NCBI RefSeq assembly: GCF_902506535.1 | Contig: NZ_LR733826.1 | Span: 124,001-188,000, forward strand | DNA from: Pseudomonas sp. 8Z | Lineage (GTDB): Bacteria; Pseudomonadota; Gammaproteobacteria; Pseudomonadales; Pseudomonadaceae | Reading direction: 5' to 3' | DNA length: 64,000 nucleotides | Shown here: positions 58,835 through 64,000 of the stretch, one piece after another | Layout: every line of letters begins with the position of its first letter | Position numbering within the stretch: the stretch's first letter is position 1 | Translations under genes and position numbers: made by a program | Notes under the pieces: model-generated | The model's database searches: none | Told to the model about the DNA's origin: nothing | Seen by the model: only the letters and a program-made list of their open reading frames with translations

Positions 58835-58894
58835 GGGGCTGGCAAATGTCAGGCTCTACGTTAATCGCTTAATTTGCTGAGTTTTTCAGCTAAT

Positions 58895-58964
58895 TTGCGG
58901 CTATCTCGATATAAATACAATGAACTATAGCGCTCCTCAGGTTTCAATGGTTGGGGTAGCGCTA
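58895..58964 (+). promoter_or_regulatory. gntK promoter with two more TAGCGCT operators
   Basis: TTGCGG (58895-58900) and TACAAT (58916-58921) with 15 bp between form a plausible promoter. TAGCGCT recurs at 58928-58934, around the predicted start site, and at 58957-58963 just before gntK. Binding there would block transcription. Confidence 0.5.
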
Positions 58965-58980
58965 CTTCAATGAGGTGCTT

Positions 58981-59514
58981 ATGCATCCACGCATCAATGC
59001 ACTGGTCGTCATGGGTGTTGCCGGCTGCGGTAAAAGCAGTGTCGGCCAAGCCATCGCGAAGCTGACCGACGCCGTGTTTATCGAGGGTGACGCGTTTCAC
59101 CCGCCTGCCAACATCGCCAAAATGAGTGCAGGCATTCCTTTGGACGACAACGATCGTGCTGGTTGGTTGGTTCGCCTCGGTGAGGAGCTGCGTGCCGCTA
59201 CCCGTGGCGGCCAGCGTGCCGTGTTGACCTGTTCGGCCTTGCGCCATGCCTATCGTCGCCAACTCCGCCAGTCATTGCCTGGACTGGGTTTTGTCTATCT
59301 CGAATTGGCTCGTGAGACGGCCGGCGAACGTGTTGCCAGTCGCCCTGATCACTTTATGCCCGCCAGCTTGATCGACAGTCAGTTCGCGGCTCTCGAACCC
59401 CCTCACGTTGAGCCACTGACTTTGGTGCTTGACGCGACATTGCCCGTTGATCAGCTCAGCCAGGAGGCTGAAGCCTGGTGGAAATCGACGGATTCCATCG
59501 CGAGACCGGCCTGA
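58981..59514 (+). CDS. gntK: Gluconokinase
   Basis: 177 residues. P-loop GVAGCGKSS near the N terminus, EGDAFHPPANIAKM, and DNDRAGWL, all typical of GntK. It phosphorylates gluconate to 6-phosphogluconate, feeding Edd. ATG 58981 follows GAGG; the GTG at 58975 is less likely. 52 bp before gntP. Confidence 0.94.
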   Translation: MHPRINALVVMGVAGCGKSSVGQAIAKLTDAVFIEGDAFHPPANIAKMSAGIPLDDNDRAGWLVRLGEELRAATRGGQRAVLTCSALRHAYRRQLRQSLPGLGFVYLELARETAGERVASRPDHFMPASLIDSQFAALEPPHVEPLTLVLDATLPVDQLSQEAEAWWKSTDSIARPA

Positions 59515-59566
59515 TCGTGCCTCGTTCCCTAGCTGTAGTTCTACGACAAAAATAATGAGGTAGACC

Positions 59567-60943
59567 ATGAACCAACTGGCTTCTACGCCCGATGCAACAT
59601 CGCTGTTGCTCACGGCTGCGGCGGCTGTCGCGTTACTGCTGCTGCTGATCATCCGTTTGCGGGTACATGCTTTTCTTGCTCTTGTGCTGGTGAGTGTCGT
59701 CACGGCGCTGGTCGCGCAGATTCCTTTCGACCAGATCGTGCCGACGCTGTTAACTGGCTTCGGCAACACCCTGGCTGCGGTCGCGCTGTTGGTCGGGCTT
59801 GGCGCCATGATCGGGCGGTTGCTGGAGATGACCGGAGGTGCTCAGGTGCTGGCCGATACCTTGATTGGCACCTTCGGTGAAAAGCGGGCGCCGTTCGCGC
59901 TGGGCGTCGCCTCGCTGCTGTTTGGCTTCCCGATTTTCTTCGATGCCGGGCTGGTGGTGATGCTGCCGATCATCTTTAGCGTGGCCAAGCGCTTTGGCGG
60001 ATCGACCCTGCTCTATGCCTTGCCGGCTGCGGGGGCGTTCGCCGCCATGCATGCACTGGTGCCTCCGCACCCAGGCCCGGTTGCCGCGGCTGATCTGCTG
60101 GGGGCGAATATCGGCCTGTTGGTTCTCGTGGGTGGGATTATCGCGCTGCCTACCTGGTATTTCGGCGCTTATGTATTCGGCCAGTGGGCCGGCAAGCGTT
60201 TTGATGTGAAGCTGCCGACTACCTTCCTCACCGATGTCGAGCGTGATGCCTCGGTCGCGCCGCCGAGTTTCGCTCTGGTGCTGTCGGTGTTGTTGCTGCC
60301 GCTGTGCTTAATCTTCCTGGATACCGGGCTCAACACGCTGACCGTCACCGGCTATGTACAGGCCGGTGATACCTGGGTGCAGTTCCTGCGTATGCTCGGC
60401 AAAACACCTGTTGCGCTGTTGATCACCACCTTCTTCGCGTTGCTGATGTTCAGTGGCCGTTACAGCGGCAAGCATCTGGAAAAGGCCTGCGAAGGGGCCT
60501 TAGGGCCGATTTGCTCCATCGTTCTGGTCACCGGTGCGGGCGGTATGTTCGGTAACGTGCTGCGCACCAGTGGTATTGGTGATGCGCTGTCGTCGCTGCT
60601 GGCCGATACCGGTTTGCCGGTGATCATCGCGGCTTTCGTCATCTCCGCAGCGCTGCGCGTGGCGCAGGGCTCAGCGACCGTGGCGCTGACCACTGCCGCT
60701 GCGCTGATGGCGCCGACTGTGGCCGCTACACCGGGGCTCAGCCAGTTCGATCTGTGCTTTATCGTGGTCGCCATCGCTGGTGGTGCGACCGTGCTGTCGC
60801 ACGTCAACGACTCGGGGTTCTGGCTGGTCAGCCGCTTCCTGCAGATGGATGAGAAAACCACCCTCAAGACCTGGACGGTGATGGAAACCTTGCTCGGTGG
60901 CATCGCCTTCCTGTTGGCGTTCATCGGTAGCTTGTTGCTCTGA
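59567..60943 (+). CDS. gntP: Gluconate/H+ symporter, GntP family
   Basis: 458 residues with about 12-14 hydrophobic helices. GntP signature segments FGFPIFFDAGLVVMLPI, ALVPPHPGPVAAADLLG and VLSHVNDSGFWLVSRF. It imports gluconate for GntK. GAGGTAG before the ATG. A strong terminator follows. Confidence 0.93.
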   Translation: MNQLASTPDATSLLLTAAAAVALLLLLIIRLRVHAFLALVLVSVVTALVAQIPFDQIVPTLLTGFGNTLAAVALLVGLGAMIGRLLEMTGGAQVLADTLIGTFGEKRAPFALGVASLLFGFPIFFDAGLVVMLPIIFSVAKRFGGSTLLYALPAAGAFAAMHALVPPHPGPVAAADLLGANIGLLVLVGGIIALPTWYFGAYVFGQWAGKRFDVKLPTTFLTDVERDASVAPPSFALVLSVLLLPLCLIFLDTGLNTLTVTGYVQAGDTWVQFLRMLGKTPVALLITTFFALLMFSGRYSGKHLEKACEGALGPICSIVLVTGAGGMFGNVLRTSGIGDALSSLLADTGLPVIIAAFVISAALRVAQGSATVALTTAAALMAPTVAATPGLSQFDLCFIVVAIAGGATVLSHVNDSGFWLVSRFLQMDEKTTLKTWTVMETLLGGIAFLLAFIGSLLL

Positions 60944-60971
60944 TGGCGTCAGTGCCTGAGATGTTGTCGCT

Positions 60972-60999
60972 AATGCCCGACCCATAGTGGTCGGGCATT
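60972..60999 (+). terminator. Terminator after gntP
   Basis: AATGCCCGACC / GGTCGGGCATT, 11-bp stem, 6-nt loop, then TTTC. Confidence 0.85.
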
Positions 61000-61077
61000 T
61001 TCATTTCAGGCGACGAATTTTTTGCGCAGGGTTGTTGCTCGCTTGCCTCTTGGTGAGCGAATCGCGAGCGAGCCTGC

Positions 61078-61677
61078 TCAATCCGTCCCGTAGTTCATGA
61101 TCGACAGCAACCGGATCGGCACCTGCACCAGCTTTTCCGGGCCGTGCGGTACTTCACCGTCGAAGGTCAGGCTGTCGCCGGCCTGCATCGGGTAGAGCTG
61201 GTTGCCGTGGCGGTACACCAGCTCGCCTTCGAGCAGGTGCAGAAACTCGGTGCCGGGGTGGGCGAAGGTCGGAAACTCCTCGCTGGCGTCGTCCATGCTG
61301 ACCATATAAGCCTCGAAGCTCTTCTTCGGCCCACGGGTGTGGTTGAGCAGCCGATAGGTGTGGCCTTTTTCCGTGCCGCGCCGCACCACTTCCAGGCCTT
61401 CGCCAGCTTTGACCAGCAGGGCGCTACCACCTTGCTGGTCATATTGGCTGAAGAGTTTCGACATGGGCATACCGAGCACGTCGCACAGGCGGCTGAGAGT
61501 GTCGAGACTGGTGGAAACTTGAGCGTTCTCGATCTTGCTCAGCATGCCCTGGCTGATCCCGGCGATGCGCGCCACGTCGGCGATCTTCAGTTCCTGGGCC
61601 TGGCGCTGGCGGCGGATCTGCATGCCTAAATATTGTTCGAGTTTGAGACGGGGTGGGTTTTCTGGAGTGGTCGTCAT
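61078..61677 (-). CDS. XRE-family regulator with cupin domain
   Basis: 199 residues. N-terminal HTH (IADVARIAGISQGMLSKIEN) and a C-terminal cupin (HPGTEFLHLLEGELVYRHGNQ, LTFDGEVPHGPEKL). Such regulators control amine or amino-acid utilisation genes. Divergent from glnT across about 240 bp containing a palindrome, so it probably regulates glnT and itself. Confidence 0.88.
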   Translation of the reverse strand: MTTTPENPPRLKLEQYLGMQIRRQRQAQELKIADVARIAGISQGMLSKIENAQVSTSLDTLSRLCDVLGMPMSKLFSQYDQQGGSALLVKAGEGLEVVRRGTEKGHTYRLLNHTRGPKKSFEAYMVSMDDASEEFPTFAHPGTEFLHLLEGELVYRHGNQLYPMQAGDSLTFDGEVPHGPEKLVQVPIRLLSIMNYGTD

Positions 61678-61864
61678 TCAGGATTTCTTTCGTGAATAAA
61701 AAATTCGCACCAGGAATGTGCGTGGCGCCTTGCTTCGGTGCATTCTCCGTTCGCGACTTTCTTCTTATGAAAGCATTTTTCCTCAGCAGATAGAAGAACG
61801 GCGCGGGTTGGCTGGGCGGCGCTCGATGGCATACCAAGTTGGCAAGCGGCTTGCATTTCTTTTC

Positions 61865-61881
61865 AGGAATTTAAAATTCCT
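61865..61881. promoter_or_regulatory. Palindromic candidate operator before glnT
   Basis: AGGAATTT-A-AAATTCCT, perfect 8-bp arms, in AT-rich DNA 38-54 bp before the glnT start. A probable site for the adjacent XRE-cupin regulator, by position only. Confidence 0.45.
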
Positions 61882-61918
61882 AAGCGGAATAATGGTGACG
61901 CCACTGGAGGCCCTTCCC

Positions 61919-63253
61919 ATGTTGCCCAGCGAAACCCAGAAAATCATCGATCAGCATGGCATCAAGTATGTGCTGGCTCAGTTCGTCGATATCCATGGTG
62001 CCGCCAAGACCAAGTCTGTGCCGGTGTCCGGTCTTAAAGCCGTGGCCGAGGAGGGCGCCGGTTTCGCCGGTTTCGCCATCTGGGGCATGGGTATGGAGCC
62101 GCATGGGCCGGATTTCATGGCGCGTGGTGATCTGTCCACGCTCATGCCGGTGCCTTGGCAGCCAGGTTATGGCCGCGTGGTGTGCGTGGGCCACGTCAAT
62201 GGTCAGCCCTGGCCTTATGACACCCGTTACGTGTTGCAGCAACAGGTGGAGCGTCTGAGCGAGCGCGGCTGGACGCTCAACACCGGCCTGGAGCCCGAGT
62301 TCAGCCTGTTCCGTCGCGATGCCGAGGGTAAGCTCGCCCCGGTCGATGCCAGCGATAAGTTGGAGAAGCCCTGCTACGACTACAAGGGCCTGTCGCGTTC
62401 GCGCGCCTTTCTTGAGCGGCTCACCGAGTCGCTGCAACCGGTGGGTTTCGACATCTACCAGATCGACCACGAAGACGCCTGCGGCCAGTTTGAGATCAAC
62501 TACACCTACAGCGATGCGCTGGAGTCGGCGGATCGCTTCACCTTCTTCCGCATGGCCGCTGGAGAGATCGCTAACGACCTGGGCATGATTTGCTCGTTCA
62601 TGCCCAAGCCTGATCCGCGCCGTGCGGGCAATGGCATGCACTTTCACCTGTCGATTGGCGATGGCAGTAGCAAGAACCTGTTCCATGACGCCAGTGACCC
62701 CAGCGGCATGGGCCTGTCGAAATTGGCCTATCACTTTATCGGCGGTCTGCTGGCGCATGGCCCGGCACTGTGCGCTTTCGCTGCGCCGACAGTGAACTCC
62801 TACAAGCGCCTGGTCGTTGGCCGTTCGCTGTCCGGTGCGACCTGGGCCCCGGCCTTTATCGCCTACGGCGACAACAACCGCTCGGCGATGCTGCGCATCC
62901 CCTACGGGCGCATCGAGTTCCGCCTGCCGGACGCCGGTTGCAACCCCTATCTGGTGACCGCCGCGATTATCGCTGCGGGCCTCGACGGCATCGACCGCAA
63001 GCTCGATCCGGGCAGCGCCTGCAACGAGAACCTCTACACCCTGAGCCTGGACGAGATTGCCGCGCGCGGCATCAAGACCCTGCCGCAATCGCTCAAGGAA
63101 GCCTGCGACGCGCTGGAGGCCGACCCGCTGTTTAGCGAGGTGCTGGGGCAGGAAATGGTTGCTGAGTTCATCAAGCTCAAGCGCATGGAATGGATCGAGT
63201 ACAGCCGCCATGTCTCCGACTGGGAGATCGAGCGTTACACCGAATTCTTTTGA
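61919..63253 (+). CDS. glnT: Type III glutamate-ammonia ligase-like enzyme (GlnT)
   Basis: 444 residues, the usual GlnT length. Glutamine synthetase fold: GLEPEFSLF and [13 protein letters not shown] (metal Glu), [32 protein letters not shown] and [16 protein letters not shown]. The SD GGAGG at 61906-61910 selects ATG 61919 over earlier in-frame starts. Next to a glxB-type gene, it probably belongs to a glnT-glxBCD cluster for N-methylglutamate or methylated-amine metabolism; gamma-glutamylmethylamide synthetase activity is possible. Confidence 0.85.
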   Translation: MLPSETQKIIDQHGIKYVLAQFVDIHGAAKTKSVPVSGLKAVAEEGAGFAGFAIWGMGMEPHGPDFMARGDLSTLMPVPWQPGYGRVVCVGHVNGQPWPYDTRYVLQQQVERLSERGWTLNTGLEPEFSLFRRDAEGKLAPVDASDKLEKPCYDYKGLSRSRAFLERLTESLQPVGFDIYQIDHEDACGQFEINYTYSDALESADRFTFFRMAAGEIANDLGMICSFMPKPDPRRAGNGMHFHLSIGDGSSKNLFHDASDPSGMGLSKLAYHFIGGLLAHGPALCAFAAPTVNSYKRLVVGRSLSGATWAPAFIAYGDNNRSAMLRIPYGRIEFRLPDAGCNPYLVTAAIIAAGLDGIDRKLDPGSACNENLYTLSLDEIAARGIKTLPQSLKEACDALEADPLFSEVLGQEMVAEFIKLKRMEWIEYSRHVSDWEIERYTEFF

Positions 63254-63377
63254 GGCGCCAAGCCACAAGCTTCCAGCCGCAAGCAATGCGGTGCGAAGCC
63301 TGGTACGGCATCCGTATCAACTCGGTCAGCTTGCCGCTTGAGGCTTGCAGCTACCGAACGTAGTGAGGACTGCTCTT

Positions 63378-64000
63378 ATGTGTGGAATCGTAGGTTTGTA
63401 TCTGAAGAACCCGGCGCTGGAGAGCCAGCTTGGCGCGCTCTTCGAGCCTATGCTGCTGGCCATGACTGACCGTGGCCCGGACAGCGCCGGCTTCGCCATC
63501 TATGGCGACGAGGTGAAGGACGGCTGGATCAAGCTGACCCTACAGAGCACCACCGCCGGCTATGACTTCAAGGCCCTGATGGGCGAACTGGAAGGGCGTC
63601 TGGGTTGCTCGCTGGACTGGTTCCAGAACGCCAGCGCCGCCGTGCTCAAAACCAATGCCGATGAGGTGGCTGTGCGCGCCGAGCTTGCCGAGCTGGCGCC
63701 AAGCGTGCGGGTGATGAGCGTTGGCCAGAGCATCGAGATCCTCAAGGGCATGGGCTTGCCCAAGGAAATTTCCGAGCGCTTCTCGCTGGCCAAGATGAAG
63801 GGCAGCCACATCATCGGCCACACCCGCATGGCCACCGAAAGCGCGGTGACCATGGAAGGCAGCCACCCGTTCTCCACCGGCCAGGATCTGTGCCTGGTGC
63901 ATAACGGCTCGCTGTCCAACCACTTCCGCCTGCGCCAGGAGCTGCGCCGCCACGGTATCGAATTCGAAACCGAAAACGACACCGAGGTCGCTGCCGGCTA
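63378..64000 (+). CDS. glxB: GlxB-type class II glutamine amidotransferase (partial)
   Basis: Starts MCGIVGLYLKNP, with the N-terminal nucleophile Cys2 of Ntn amidotransferases, then MTDRGPDSAGFAIYG, HTRMATESAVTMEGSHPF and LCLVHNGSLSNHFRLR. The window ends at codon 207, so the 3' end is missing. It resembles the amidotransferase subunit of GltB-like/N-methylglutamate synthase (GlxB/MgsA). Co-directional with glnT. Confidence 0.85.
   Translation, partial: MCGIVGLYLKNPALESQLGALFEPMLLAMTDRGPDSAGFAIYGDEVKDGWIKLTLQSTTAGYDFKALMGELEGRLGCSLDWFQNASAAVLKTNADEVAVRAELAELAPSVRVMSVGQSIEILKGMGLPKEISERFSLAKMKGSHIIGHTRMATESAVTMEGSHPFSTGQDLCLVHNGSLSNHFRLRQELRRHGIEFETENDTEVAAG

Overview
The window reads as a chromosomal segment of a gamma-proteobacterium of the genus Pseudomonas. 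The grounds are high GC, Pseudomonas-type REP palindromes in many intergenic gaps, and several gene neighbourhoods I recognise from Pseudomonas: the asrA-type Lon-like protease, gcsR beside gcvHPT, the PA0743-PA0747-like acyl-CoA cluster next to ung, the gntR/gntK/gntP block with edd-eda, and phaG. The species cannot be fixed from sequence alone.

Layout. 0-6 kb: DUF4105 envelope protein, AsrA-type protease, a small hypothetical gene between DnaA boxes, and the UPF0114 membrane protein YqhA. 5.9-9.4 kb: a DUF6482-photolyase-DUF2256 operon behind TGTAYA repeats like those bound by B12/light MerR regulators, then FklB and a small gene behind a Fur-box-like site. 9.5-13.7 kb: RND pump permease and adaptor. 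14.3-22.7 kb: a COG2509-type flavoprotein, the glycine cleavage genes gcvH-gcvP-gcvT with a clear sigma-54 promoter and palindromic upstream sites, and their likely activator GcsR. 22.7-24.6 kb: a small gene, endonuclease I and a DsbA-like oxidoreductase.

24.9-28.4 kb is an AT-rich foreign islet beside tRNA-Gly(CCC). It holds an IS66 remnant, a truncated mscS gene and, on the minus strand, a promoter, a strongly structured untranslated RNA, a divergent retron-type reverse transcriptase and an overlapping ATPase-TOPRIM (OLD-like) gene. This is best read as a retron anti-phage defence module and is the most interesting part of the window.

28.7-41.3 kb: phaG, then an operon of diguanylate cyclase, CWC-type zinc protein and RsuA, a three-unit REP array, and an operon headed by a guanidine-I (ykkC) riboswitch: ABC transporter, two 'urea carboxylase-associated' proteins (carboxyguanidine deiminase subunits) and a 'urea' carboxylase that is probably a guanidine carboxylase. 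The carboxylase gene carries about 150 bp of REP sequence in frame. No allophanate hydrolase lies beside it.

41.6-48.4 kb: a lipoprotein and a valine/isobutyryl-CoA-type catabolic operon led by a Liv-type binding protein. 48.7-53.2 kb: HDOD protein, uracil-DNA glycosylase, two lipoproteins and an M14 carboxypeptidase. 53.2-61 kb: Entner-Doudoroff and gluconate genes (gapN-like, eda, edd, gntR, gntK, gntP) that share AGCGCT-centred candidate operators. 61-64 kb: a cupin-XRE regulator divergent from glnT (type III glutamine synthetase-like), followed by the start of a glxB-type amidotransferase gene cut by the window edge.
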